A stretch of 51,798 bases of DNA, taken from the NCBI GenBank assembly GCA_002737365.1, contig NSIL01000018.1, forward strand, positions 1 through 51,798. Reading direction: 5' to 3'. This document shows positions 1 to 9,047 of the stretch, one piece after another. Each line of letters opens with the position of its first letter. Within the stretch, counting starts at the first letter, position 1. The notes under the pieces are model-generated. The model was not told the DNA's origin and searched no databases. It saw only the letters and a program-made list of their open reading frames with translations. Source of the DNA: Acidobacterium sp. (GTDB lineage: Bacteria; Acidobacteriota; Vicinamibacteria; Vicinamibacterales; UBA2999). The translations under genes and the position numbers were made by a program.

Positions 1-1
1 C

Positions 2-1876
2 ACCGTCGACCGCCAGGGCAACTTGTGGATGACCGACGCCGGCAGCGCGCCAGGCAAGGGACACCAGGCCTTCAAGTTCAGTCCTGATGGCAAGATCCTG
101 ATGACACTCGGCAAGGCCGGCGTCAGCGGCTCCGGCCCTGGCCTTTTCGATCAACCCACCGATGTCGTCGTTGCGCCAAACGGCGACCTGTTCATCACTG
201 ACAGTCATCGCAACGGCAAGAACAACCGCGTGATGCACTTCACGAAAGATGGCAAGTTCATCAAGGAATGGGGACGCAAGGGAACCGGCCGCGGTGAACT
301 GAGCGAGCCGCACACCATGGCCATCGACTCGCGCGGGCGTCTGTTCGTGGGCGACCGCGAGAACAACCGCATCGTCATCTACAGCCAGGACGGCCAGGTG
401 TTGGACGAATGGCGCCAGTTCGGCCGGCCGAGCGGCATCGTGATTACGGCGGACGACACGATCTACGTGGCCGACTCCGAGTCGTGGGGCACCGACACCG
501 GCGCGCGTGAGCTGCCGGGGATCAAGAAGGGCATTCGCATCGGCAGCGCAAAAGACGGGCGGGTGACCGCGTTCATCGAAGACCAGGAATCGACCGCCGC
601 GGATCATGCCGGCGCCGAGGGCCTCGGCGTCGATGCGCAGGGCAACGTCTATGGCGGCGTGGTCCGGCGGCGAATGCTGGAGCGGCACGTCCTGATGGCC
701 AACCCGCTGGCGTCGCCCGAATCGGTGGGCTTCTCGGCCGACGGCCTCAAGGCATACCAACAGGCCATGCGCGCGCTAGTCGATGATGGCAAGCTGGCTG
801 GCGTCACCACACTCGTGGCGCGTCACGGCAAGGTGGTCCAGTTCGACGCCTACGGCGTCCAGGACCTCGACACCAAGAAGCCTGTGACCAAAGACACGAT
901 CTTCCGGATTGCCTCGATGACCAAGCCGATCGCCGGCGTCGCCATGATGATGCTGTGGGAACAGGGCAAGTGGACTCTCGACGATCCGGTCGCCAAGCAC
1001 ATCCCCCAATTCGCCAACCTCAAAGTCACGACGCCAAACGGCGAGGCCGCGCAGACGAGGCCCATGACGATGCGGCAGCTGATGAGCCATTCGGCCGGCT
1101 TTGACGTCAGTGCCGGCTACACCAAGGCCAACCTCAGAGAGGCCGACCTGCAGGCGATGATCGACAAGCTGGCCAAGCTACCCCTGGCCGCGCAGCCCGG
1201 CACCGACTGGCGCTACGGCCCGAGCGTCGACATCCAGGGCTACCTCGTCGAGAAGCTCTCGGGCCAGACGCTCGACGTCTTCCTGCGGACGAAGATCTTC
1301 GAGCCGCTCGGCATGACCGATACGGGTTTCTGGGTGGCGCCGTCGAAGGTCGATCGGGTGACGAAGATGTTCACCTACGGTCCTGACAAACGTCTCATGA
1401 CGGCGCCGACCCAGGGTGATCCGACGGTGAAGCCGGCGTTTCTGTCCGGCGGTGGCGGGTTGCTCTCGACGATGGACGACTACCGGCGGTTTGCGCAAAT
1501 GTTGCTCAACGGTGGCGAGGCCAACGGCAAGCGGCTGCTCAAGGTGTCAACCGTCGAGTTGATGCGCACCAACGTGCTGGCCGACGGCGTGACTGTCGAT
1601 CTCTACGGTCCGAATGTCAACATTGGGGGCATCGGCTTCGGCCTCGACTTCGCCGTCATTCTCGATCCGGCCAAGGCGAATACTCCGGAGGGCAAGAACT
1701 CGTTCTACTGGGGCGGCGCGTTCGGCACGTGGTTCTGGATTGATCCGGCCAATGATCTGATCGCGGTCGGCATGATGCAGAACCTGGCCGGCAGCTCACC
1801 GGCTGGCGGCTCGCCGCAGGTGAGGCCGCTGTCGCGCAAGCTGGTGTACCAGGCGCTGGTCGAGCCGAAGAAATGA
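2..1876 (+). CDS. NHL-repeat propeller fused to serine beta-lactamase/esterase-like domain (5' partial)
   Basis: The reading frame is already open at base 2, so the gene begins upstream; the TTG at 23 lies inside an NHL repeat and is not a convincing start. Bases 2-690 encode NHL repeats (DGKILMTLGKAG, NGDLFITDSH, RGRLFVGDREN, DGTIYVAD-like blades) ending in a VVRRRMLERHV segment that normally closes such proteins. From about 700 the frame continues straight into a class C beta-lactamase/esterase domain, with SMTK (SxxK nucleophile and base) at 914-925, a YGPSVD segment near 1214 and WGGAFGTW near 1712. That domain normally has its own signal peptide, which is missing here. An in-frame deletion that joined two exported proteins is the simplest reading. 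A natural two-domain secreted hydrolase is possible. Confidence 0.85.
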   Translation, partial: TVDRQGNLWMTDAGSAPGKGHQAFKFSPDGKILMTLGKAGVSGSGPGLFDQPTDVVVAPNGDLFITDSHRNGKNNRVMHFTKDGKFIKEWGRKGTGRGELSEPHTMAIDSRGRLFVGDRENNRIVIYSQDGQVLDEWRQFGRPSGIVITADDTIYVADSESWGTDTGARELPGIKKGIRIGSAKDGRVTAFIEDQESTAADHAGAEGLGVDAQGNVYGGVVRRRMLERHVLMANPLASPESVGFSADGLKAYQQAMRALVDDGKLAGVTTLVARHGKVVQFDAYGVQDLDTKKPVTKDTIFRIASMTKPIAGVAMMMLWEQGKWTLDDPVAKHIPQFANLKVTTPNGEAAQTRPMTMRQLMSHSAGFDVSAGYTKANLREADLQAMIDKLAKLPLAAQPGTDWRYGPSVDIQGYLVEKLSGQTLDVFLRTKIFEPLGMTDTGFWVAPSKVDRVTKMFTYGPDKRLMTAPTQGDPTVKPAFLSGGGGLLSTMDDYRRFAQMLLNGGEANGKRLLKVSTVELMRTNVLADGVTVDLYGPNVNIGGIGFGLDFAVILDPAKANTPEGKNSFYWGGAFGTWFWIDPANDLIAVGMMQNLAGSSPAGGSPQVRPLSRKLVYQALVEPKK

Positions 1877-2290
1877 CAGCCGCAGATTGAACGCCGATTC
1901 ATCGCCTCACGGCCGCTGACCGCGAGGTAATTGAGGACTTGCGCGTAGTCTGCCGGTGTCGGCGCCGAGCTGGCCTTGACCTGCACGACGACGCTGCCGA
2001 AGCAGACAAAGTCCAGTCGGTAAACTCCGTGGAGTCGCTGCCCCTTGTATTCGACCAAGCACGGTACTTGGGATGTGAAAGGGATGTCCCGAAGTGCGAA
2101 TTCGTGGGCCAACGCCTCGTAGTAGATGGCCTCGAGCAAGCCCCGTCGCCGCACGTGATTGCGTTGGCAGGCCGGGCAGGATCGGCGACCCTGATCCCAG
2201 GCGAGGAGATGGAAGAAATTGCAACACCGTGACGATTCGCCTATGGCAGTGTTCGCCACCGTGGTGAGTCGGCGTGAAATCTGCGGCTGT
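1876..2290. mobile_element. Candidate short element: GxxExxY pseudogene bounded by 13-bp perfect inverted repeats
   Basis: The left end at 1876-1888 reads ACAGCCGCAGATT and the right end at 2278-2290 reads AATCTGCGGCTGT, an exact 13-bp inverted pair 415 bp apart. The only recognisable content is a decayed GxxExxY gene on the minus strand. Further copies of AATCTGCGGCTG lie beside the intact paralogue (6933-6968) and a related unit lies at 38587. No flanking direct repeat (target duplication) was recognised, so mobility is inferred from the repeats and cargo alone. Confidence 0.5.
1900..2160 (-). pseudogene. GxxExxY family (PD-(D/E)XK-like) protein, degenerate copy
   Basis: The translated minus strand shows GLLEAIYYEA (the GxxExxY motif, about 2142 downward), VEYKGQRLHG, RLDFVCFGSVVVQVKA and ADYAQVLNYLAVSG. 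It closely matches the intact paralogue at 6518-6910. The nuclease-like D...ExK motif has become QVK (Glu to Gln). The N-terminal part lies in a different frame. The C-terminal INFG region is replaced by the repeat at 1876-1888. The product is therefore unlikely to be functional. Confidence 0.75.
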
Positions 2291-2299
2291 GGCCTCCGC

Positions 2300-4294
2300 C
2301 TATCGGCGCGCCCAGTCATAGTGGGTCGCCGCCCGCTGGCTCACCGCCGGGACGTCTTCCCCAAGCAGGAAGCCCTCATCGACCAGCGCCACGGCCGCGA
2401 GCGCGATGCGCCCCAGGTAGTCTTCGCGGCTCGCGAAGCGCTCGGCAATTGACTTGCGCCCATCGCCGGTTCGTTCTCGATCCGCGCGCGTGCCGGGCAG
2501 TGGCAGGTACGAGCCGATCTCGCTGGCCAGCCGATCGGGCGCGCCGATGGCCGCTCGGCGGTAGTTCCACCCGGTGTGGGTCGCCAGTGGCACCGAGATC
2601 TCCGGTAACCGGATGCCGGCGCGACCGTTGCCCGCCTCGTCCACTGCCGGCACCAGCCCGACAAACGCCTTGCCGATGTTCGGTGGCTCGATCGTGACGA
2701 TACCCTTGGACCAGTCCGGACCAAAGTCCAACCGGTACGTCGTCATCGGCGAGTTCGGGCGCGGATAGCCAGGGATTGTTGGCCACCCAGACGCGGCCAC
2801 CGTCGTCAGCGTGCCGTCAGCCAATTGCGGGTATCGACTCGACGGTGGCTCAACACCCTCGGCCACCCAGCGATCGAGGGCGCGGAAGAGCGCGCGAATC
2901 ACCGGCGTGTAGACCAGTGTGTTCATGTCGGCGCGGCCGACGAAGTCAGGGTCCGCGTACGGCGCCGGCGGAAAAACCCCGACGATGTGCGGGGCTGAGG
3001 CGATGAAGTAGATGCGGCTGGTCGTCGGCGGCGCGATGTCGCGGGTGCCGGTGACGTCGGTGTGCACCAGCGACCCAGCGCGGTTGAAATACTCCGAATC
3101 GGTGAGCACATGGAAGAACTTCGGGACCGTGCTGCTGCGAGTGGCCCTGCGCAGTACGCCGTCGGTGACGCCGGTCTCGGGATCGGTCTGGTCGGCATCC
3201 GTGAACGGAAACATGTCGACCGGGTAGAGGATGTTGAAGTGCTGCAGCTGGTCGCGCGACTGTTGCCCGAAGCGATGGTTGAACGAGCCCCGGCCGGCGC
3301 CGCCCACCTGGTCGAAGAGGCCGTCGAACACGATGCGCCCGCGCTCGTCTTCGTTGAAGCCTTCATAGACAAAGTGGCGCAGGAAGCGGCCGGTCTGCGA
3401 GACACCCCAGCCGATAGCGATCTTGATGCCTGGCAGGGGATTGCCGTCAGCAGCGGTGGCGTGCTTGAAGAAGCTGACGATGTCGCGGGTGCCGGCCAGG
3501 CCGACGCCGACGACCCGCGGGTCGCGGGCGCGATAGACCACGTCGTAGATCAAACCCGCTTCGAATCCGCGATCGAGCGTCACCGTGCCGGGTCCGGTGA
3601 AGCGCCAGGTGCTGCGCGCGATCTCTCTCGGCGTATCGGTGGGCAGCGTCCGCATGATCATCCGATTCTCAGGACTGGCTGGATCGAGAACCGGGTATGC
3701 CAGGTGTCCGCGATCAGCCACCGACGCGCTGGAAGCGTTCGCGCCCGGGATGAAGTTGCCACGCACCCAGCCGGTGATGGGCTGGCCGTTGCTCGTGGCG
3801 ATGGGGATCTCCATCCGCATGCGGCCTTCGGGCACGTCCCATTGCCACCCCATCCACAGCAGCGAGAAGCCCTGCAGCATTAGCGCACCGTTGCCGAACT
3901 CTTCCGCGGTGGACGGGTCGCTGGCGTTCGCGGCGTTCTGGAAGACGGGCAGAATCCGCTTGGTGCCGCGGTTGCCCGCTTCGTAGAACACGCGGCCGTT
4001 GCCGCGCGCGGGGTCGACTGGCTTCAGCAGGTAGAAGTCGGCGGAGAACTCAACGAGGCCTTGCGCATTACGCGGCGCGAGCGTCAGATCGACGATGCTC
4101 AGGTTCTGCGGAAGGGCAGGGTCGAGCGCGAAGTGGACCGTGCCGATCAGCTTCTCGTATGGACCGGCCGCGCCGAAAGGCTTGCCGCCGAGTATTGTCT
4201 CTCGGCGATCGATCTGCAGGCGCGTGACACCCGCCTCGGCGGCTGTGATGGCTGACTGGCTGAGGAGCACGACGACGAGCAGACGCCTGATCAT
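2300..4294 (-). CDS. Secreted alpha/beta hydrolase domain-containing protein
   Basis: The product has 664 residues. The ATG at 4294 was chosen because it gives a signal peptide (MIRRLLVVVLLSQSAITAAEAG); the longer open frame upstream only adds sequence antisense to the kinase relic. The centre holds a nucleophile-elbow-like GWGVSQTGR with the candidate Ser at about residue 299, and a GLFDQVGGAGRGSFNHRFG stretch. It belongs to the family usually called 'alpha/beta hydrolase domain-containing', which is frequent in Acidobacteria; the substrate is unknown. It is transcribed divergently from the kinase relic, with only about 40 bp between the starts. The DGRVWV-type segment expected before the C-terminal part is disordered or diverged here. 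Confidence 0.85.
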   Translation of the reverse strand: MIRRLLVVVLLSQSAITAAEAGVTRLQIDRRETILGGKPFGAAGPYEKLIGTVHFALDPALPQNLSIVDLTLAPRNAQGLVEFSADFYLLKPVDPARGNGRVFYEAGNRGTKRILPVFQNAANASDPSTAEEFGNGALMLQGFSLLWMGWQWDVPEGRMRMEIPIATSNGQPITGWVRGNFIPGANASSASVADRGHLAYPVLDPASPENRMIMRTLPTDTPREIARSTWRFTGPGTVTLDRGFEAGLIYDVVYRARDPRVVGVGLAGTRDIVSFFKHATAADGNPLPGIKIAIGWGVSQTGRFLRHFVYEGFNEDERGRIVFDGLFDQVGGAGRGSFNHRFGQQSRDQLQHFNILYPVDMFPFTDADQTDPETGVTDGVLRRATRSSTVPKFFHVLTDSEYFNRAGSLVHTDVTGTRDIAPPTTSRIYFIASAPHIVGVFPPAPYADPDFVGRADMNTLVYTPVIRALFRALDRWVAEGVEPPSSRYPQLADGTLTTVAASGWPTIPGYPRPNSPMTTYRLDFGPDWSKGIVTIEPPNIGKAFVGLVPAVDEAGNGRAGIRLPEISVPLATHTGWNYRRAAIGAPDRLASEIGSYLPLPGTRADRERTGDGRKSIAERFASREDYLGRIALAAVALVDEGFLLGEDVPAVSQRAATHYDWARR

Positions 4295-4336
4295 GGCGAG
4301 ATTATACGGCCGAGATAGACTCCTCCTGCTTCCCCA

Positions 4337-6375
4337 ATGCCCGCCCTCACCCCAGGCACACGCCTCGGTCCCTACGAAATTCTTGCCGCCATCGGCGCCG
4401 GCGGAATGGGCGAAGTCGATCGAGGCCGCGACACGCGCCTCGATCGCATCGTCGTCATCAAAGTGCTGGCGAGCAGCCTGGCCTCGGAGCCGCAGCCGCG
4501 CGAGCGCTTCGAGCGGGAAGCCACGGCCATCTCGTCGCTCACCCCCCCCCAACATCTGCGCGCTCTACGACGTGGGCCGCGAGCGGCCGGCGGGTGACGC
4601 GGGGGATGCGGGTGAGCCGGGCGCCGATGCCTCGCCCATCGACTTCCTGGTGATGGAGCATGTCGAAGGCGAGACGCTGACGGCGCGACTGGCCCGCAGG
4701 TCGTCGCGCGCCACGCGCAATGTGGTGCTGAGCCGCGGCGATCCGCCATCCGATCCCACCGCAGCGACGTCGCCTTCTGCCCCAGGCGCTTCAGTCCCGG
4801 CCTGGTGAGCCTGGCCGATACGAGATGCTCACCGGCCGGCGGCCATTCGAGGGCAAGAACCAGGCGAGCCTGATCGGCGCGATTTTCGATCATTGGCCGC
4901 CACCGGTGACGATGTTCCAGCCGGTGTCGCCGCCCATGCTCGACGAGATCGTGGCGCGTTGCCTGGCCACGGACCCCGACGAGCGCTGGCCGACCGCGCG
5001 CGATTTAGAACGACAGCTCGAGTGGGTGGCGAAGCAGTTGGCCGAAGGTGGCGCCAAGCGCCGCCGGCTGCTGTCACGACGCGGTTTTCGGTGGAGTTGC
5101 CAGAGGGACAGGCCTTCACGCGAACGGGTCGGCACGTGGTCGCGTTGTCGCCGGATGGCACGAGCCTGGTCTACGGCGCGAATCAACAGCTCTATCTGCG
5201 CAAGATGGGCAACCCCTTGGGAGGTTCGTGGATTGGTGATCGCCTGCTGTTGGGCCAAGCCTCGCCGCGCGGCCTCGTCGAGGTGCCGGCCGGCGGCGGG
5301 AGAGCGAAGCTCCTGGTCAGCGTGGATGAGAGCAAGTCGGAGTGGGCGCACGGTCCCCGGCTGATCGCAGGCGGACGGGCCCTGCGGTTCACACTGCGCA
5401 CCGGTTCGCAAGGGTGTGACGACTCGTCGATTGTGATCCACGAACTCGCGACCGGCCGGCGCACGGTGCTGGTCAACGGCGGTACCGACGCCCGGGTGTT
5501 GTCGACTGGCCACCTGGCGTACTTTCGTGAGGCCACCATGCCATTCGACGAGCACCAGATGATGGTGACCGGTAGCCTTCGTGCCCAGTGTAGCGACCAC
5601 CGTCGATCGAGAGCTCGTGTGGCTCAATCGCCAGGGACAACAGGAGCCTACGACTGCGCCTCAGCGAGGTTTTATGACTGGAGGCTCCGGGTTGGCCCTG
5701 TCGCCTGACGGCACCTAGGCGGCAGTCTCGGTCAACGACGGCACCAACGCCTCCGTGGGCTCCGACATCTTGGTGTGGACGATCGCCCAGGGTGCATTGA
5801 CTCGCCTGACGTTTACCGGTGCGGCCACATCACCGGTGTGGACTCCGGACGGCCGCCGCATCTGCTACATGCAGACCGGTGAAGCGTTTTGCCAAAAGGC
5901 TGATGGCAGCGAAAAGGCCCTGTCGCTGTTCATGTTTCCAGGACTGGAATCTCTGGATTCGCTCTCGCCAGACGGCCGCTGGATCGCGTGTCACTCGAAC
6001 GAATCTGAACCTAACGAGGTGTAGGTGCGGCCATTCCCCGAGGTGGACCAGGGGCGGTGGCAAGTGTCGATCGATGGCAGTACGGATCCGCGCTGGGCGA
6101 AGAACGGCCGCGAGTTGGTGTTCTCCCTGGGTGGGAATCCAAATCGGACGTTCTGGTCGAGTGTGGTCCAGCCAGGGACGAGCTTCGTCGCTGGCAAGCC
6201 TGCGCAGATCCCGACGTCAGCGCGGGCGAAGGCCAATGCGAGCGCTGCCTACGACGTTTCACCGGATGGGCGCCTTCTGGTCAGCATGCCCCTCCATACC
6301 GGAATCGTCGCCAACTCGTCGCAGCAGGTGGTGGTGCAGCACTGGTTCGACGAGCTGAAGGCGCGCGTGCCGGCC
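4337..6375 (+). pseudogene. Ser/Thr protein kinase with TolB/WD40-like propeller, multiply disrupted
   Basis: The start MPALTPGTRLGPYEI and the glycine loop IGAGGMGEV match Pkn-type kinases. VVIKVL supplies the ATP-binding Lys. At a nine-C run (4542-4550) the frame shifts, and PNICALYDVGRE continues in another frame up to DFLVMEHVEGETL. The catalytic core (HRD, DFG, activation loop) is absent. After about 4815 the C-lobe resumes (YEMLTGRRPFEGKNQASL, CLATDPDERWPTARDLE). The propeller domain (ALSPDGTSLVYGANQQLY, VWTPDGRRICYM, LSPDGRWIACHSNES) is spread over at least three frames, with in-frame TAG codons at 5716 and 6022. The family C-terminus VVVQHWFDELKARVP ends near 6375. Only the C9 frameshift looks like a possible sequencing error; the core deletion and the stops indicate real decay. 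Confidence 0.9.
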
Positions 6376-6517
6376 GCAGCTCGTCGGTGCGGCAATTTTT
6401 GCAACTTGACCGACCTCGCCCTTGTACCTATTTGGGGGCAACCGCGTCGGCACAGCGACTTACGCGGACGACACGGTGGTTACGCTGGTGGCACATCAAT
6501 TGGATGTTCTCGGCGGC

Positions 6518-6910
6518 ATGAACACGCCACAACCCGGAAGCGACGAACGCACCTTTGCCATCATCGGCGCGGCGATGGAGGTCCATCGGATCATGCGCAG
6601 GGGCTTTCTCGAGGCGATCTACTACGAGGCGTCGGCCATCGAGTTCAGGCTTCAGGACATACCGTTTGTGACCCAGGTGCCGTGCTCGGTTGAGTACAAG
6701 GGGCAACGACTCCACGGCTCCGACAGGCTGGATTTCGTCTGCCTCGACACCGTGGTCGTGGAAGTCAAGGCCAGCTTGGCCACGACGCCAGCTGACTACG
6801 CGCAGGTGTTGAACTATCTGGCGGTCAGCGGCCATGAGATCGCGTTGCTGATCAACTTCGGCCGGCCATCGCTGCAGTACCGCCGCTTCGCACTGAGTGA
6901 CTGCGTCTGA
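6518..6910 (+). CDS. GxxExxY family protein (PD-(D/E)XK nuclease-like)
   Basis: The product has 130 residues. The ATG at 6518 gives the normal family start (MNTPQPGSDERTFAIIGAAM); an upstream in-frame extension does not resemble the family. The defining motif GFLEAIY is present, followed by RLDFVCLDTVVVEVKA, which carries the D...ExK pattern of a PD-(D/E)XK fold, and ADYAQVLNYLAVSG and LLINFGRPSLQYRR. Biochemical function is unknown. It is inverted relative to the degenerate copy at 1900-2160, and the two bracket the hydrolase and the kinase relic. Its 3' flank carries several AATCTGCGGCTG repeats. Confidence 0.9.
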   Translation: MNTPQPGSDERTFAIIGAAMEVHRIMRRGFLEAIYYEASAIEFRLQDIPFVTQVPCSVEYKGQRLHGSDRLDFVCLDTVVVEVKASLATTPADYAQVLNYLAVSGHEIALLINFGRPSLQYRRFALSDCV

Positions 6911-6932
6911 GTGTGCGGCTGTCTGGTCTCTG

Positions 6933-6998
6933 AATCTGCGGCTGGCCGAGTATCGAAATCTGCGGCTGTTTGTTCTGAGAATGCTGAATCTGCAGCCG
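6933..6998 (+). repeat. Tandem cluster of AATCTGCGGCTG repeats
   Basis: Copies lie at 6933-6944 and 6957-6968 (exact) and 6987-6998 (AATCTGCAGCCG, diverged), with a partial TGCGGCTGT at 6914. The same 12-mer bounds the GxxExxY pseudogene at 1876 and 2278. Spacing is about 24-30 bp. The last unit runs into the stop codon of the NHL gene on the minus strand. Confidence 0.75.
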
Positions 6999-8963
6999 TC
7001 AGGGCGCTCCCACACGAACCGTGTGGTTGCCACGGTCGGCGACATAAATGCGCCCCGCGGCATCCGCGGCGATGCCCTTCGGATTGAAGAACCGCGCGGC
7101 CGTGCCGACGCCATCCGTCGAGCCGGAACTGGCCGCGCCGCCCACCGTCGTCACCTCGCCTGATGAAGTGATCTGTCGAATCACCTGGTTGTCAGTATCG
7201 GCCACAAACACATTGCCCTGGCGATCGACCGCCACGCCGGAGGGATACTTGAACCGGGCGGCCGCACCGCTGCCGTCCGTCGACCCGGCGCTGCCGGCGG
7301 TCCCCGCCAGGGTGGTGACGACGCCAGCGGAGGTGATCCGGCGAATCGTGTGATTGCCGTGGTCCACCACAAAGACGGTGCCGGTGGTGTCGACGGCGAC
7401 GCCGTAGGGGACGACGAACCGGGCGCTCGTGCCGGTGCCATCCGTGCTGCCGCCCGTACCGGCCAAGCCCGCAAAGGTCGAGACCACGCCGGCCGGCGTG
7501 ATCTTGCGGATGGCGTTGGCGGTCGCATCCGAGACGTAGACATTGCCGTTGGCATCGACGGCGATGCCGAAGGGCTGATCGAATCTGGCGGCGGAGCCGG
7601 TGCCGTCGGCGCTGCCTCGGGAACGCGCCGTCCCGGCCAGTGTCGTCACGACGCCACCGGCGGTGATCTTGCGGACCGTGCTGTTCAGGCTATCGGCGAC
7701 ATACACGTTGCCCGAGGTGTCGACCGCCACGCCGAACGGGGAATAGAAGCGCGCGGCCGATCCGGTGCCATCGGTGCTGCCAAACGACCCAGGTGAACCG
7801 GCCCAGGTGGTGACGGCCCCGTCGGGCGTGATGCGCCGGATGACGTGCGCGGCGCTATCGGCGATGTAGACGACGCCGTCGGCGTCAACCGCCGCCGAGA
7901 AGGGATCTTCGAATCGTGCCGCCGCACCGTGGCCATCGACACTGCTGGTGCGACCGGCCAGTCCTGCGATGGTGGTTACGGCGCCGGCGGTAGTCATAGC
8001 GCGCACGGTGTCGTTGTCGGTATCGGCGACGTAGATGGCGCCGGCGCTCGTGATCGCGACGCCGGATGGATAGTGAAACCGAGCTGCCGAGCCCGTGGCG
8101 TCAGTCGTGCCGGGACTCGACAGCGTGCCGGCGAATGTCGACACCACGCCGCTGGTCGAGATCGAGCGAATGGTGTGTGAGCCGTAGTCGGCCACGGTGA
8201 GCACACCCGCCGCGTCGACGGCAATGCCGCGCGGTTCGCTCAACATCGGGCCCGACAGCGTTCGCGTCGTCACCACGCCATCGGCAGAGATGCGGCGAAT
8301 GGCTCGGTTGCCGGTGTCGGCGACGTAGACGACGCCAGCCGCATCCACGGCAATTCCGTTCGGCCCGCGAAACGACGCCGCCGTGCCCACGCCGTCGGCA
8401 CTGCCGGGTACGTCCGCCTGGCCGGCGAGTGTCGTGACGACGCCAGCGCTGGTGATCTTGCGGATCAGGTGGTTGTCATAGTCGGCCACGTAGAGGGTGC
8501 CGTTGACGTCAATCGCGACGCCGCGCGGTTCGTCGAGGCGTGCCGCCGGACCGGTGCCGTCACTCGTTCCGGCGGTGCCGCCGCCAGCCAGCGTCGTGAC
8601 GACGCCGGCGGAGGTGATTTTCCGGATCGCGTTATTCGAGGCGTCGGCCACATAGACGTTATCCGCATCGTCTACGGCCACGCCAAAGGGTTCGTTGAAG
8701 CGGGCCGCGGCTCCGGTGCCGTCGCCTCGTCCCTCCGTTCCGGGCGTACCGGCGAGCGTCACCACCTCGCCGGATGGCGAGATCTTGCGGACGCTGTTGT
8801 TCAGCGTGTCTGCGACGTAGACATTGCCGGCCCGATCGACCGCCACCCCGCGCGGCGCGTCGAACTGGGCGGCCGCACCGGTGCCATCCTGACTGTTGAC
8901 CACGGTACCCGGCGTGCCCGCGAGCGTCGAGAAAGTGAAGGTGACGGCGGTCAGGATGCGCAT
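6999..8963 (-). CDS. 12-repeat NHL beta-propeller protein
   Basis: The product has 654 residues built almost entirely of about twelve repeats of roughly 55 residues. Each follows ARF-x2-P-x-GVAVD-x-AGNVYVADT-x-N-x2-IRKIT with GVVTTLAG linkers. Two six-bladed propellers would account for the number. The annotated ATG at 8963 starts inside a TLAG linker (MRILTAVTFTFSTLAGTPG). There is no clear signal peptide, although relatives are exported, so the 5' end may be lost or the start misplaced. No enzymatic motif is visible; binding or scaffolding is the likely role. Confidence 0.85.
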   Translation of the reverse strand: MRILTAVTFTFSTLAGTPGTVVNSQDGTGAAAQFDAPRGVAVDRAGNVYVADTLNNSVRKISPSGEVVTLAGTPGTEGRGDGTGAAARFNEPFGVAVDDADNVYVADASNNAIRKITSAGVVTTLAGGGTAGTSDGTGPAARLDEPRGVAIDVNGTLYVADYDNHLIRKITSAGVVTTLAGQADVPGSADGVGTAASFRGPNGIAVDAAGVVYVADTGNRAIRRISADGVVTTRTLSGPMLSEPRGIAVDAAGVLTVADYGSHTIRSISTSGVVSTFAGTLSSPGTTDATGSAARFHYPSGVAITSAGAIYVADTDNDTVRAMTTAGAVTTIAGLAGRTSSVDGHGAAARFEDPFSAAVDADGVVYIADSAAHVIRRITPDGAVTTWAGSPGSFGSTDGTGSAARFYSPFGVAVDTSGNVYVADSLNSTVRKITAGGVVTTLAGTARSRGSADGTGSAARFDQPFGIAVDANGNVYVSDATANAIRKITPAGVVSTFAGLAGTGGSTDGTGTSARFVVPYGVAVDTTGTVFVVDHGNHTIRRITSAGVVTTLAGTAGSAGSTDGSGAAARFKYPSGVAVDRQGNVFVADTDNQVIRQITSSGEVTTVGGAASSGSTDGVGTAARFFNPKGIAADAAGRIYVADRGNHTVRVGAP

Positions 8964-9047
8964 GTCGCCTGAGGTTAGACCGAGTTGGCGCCGAAGAGTG
9001 ACGTCAGGTGCATGATTCGACGCACATTTCTCCGGCCCGGTTGCGTC

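Noticed and set aside
6999-8963. CRISPR-like regular periodicity of about 170 bp
   Set aside because: The periodicity comes from NHL protein repeats in one open frame; there are no short identical repeats with unique spacers.
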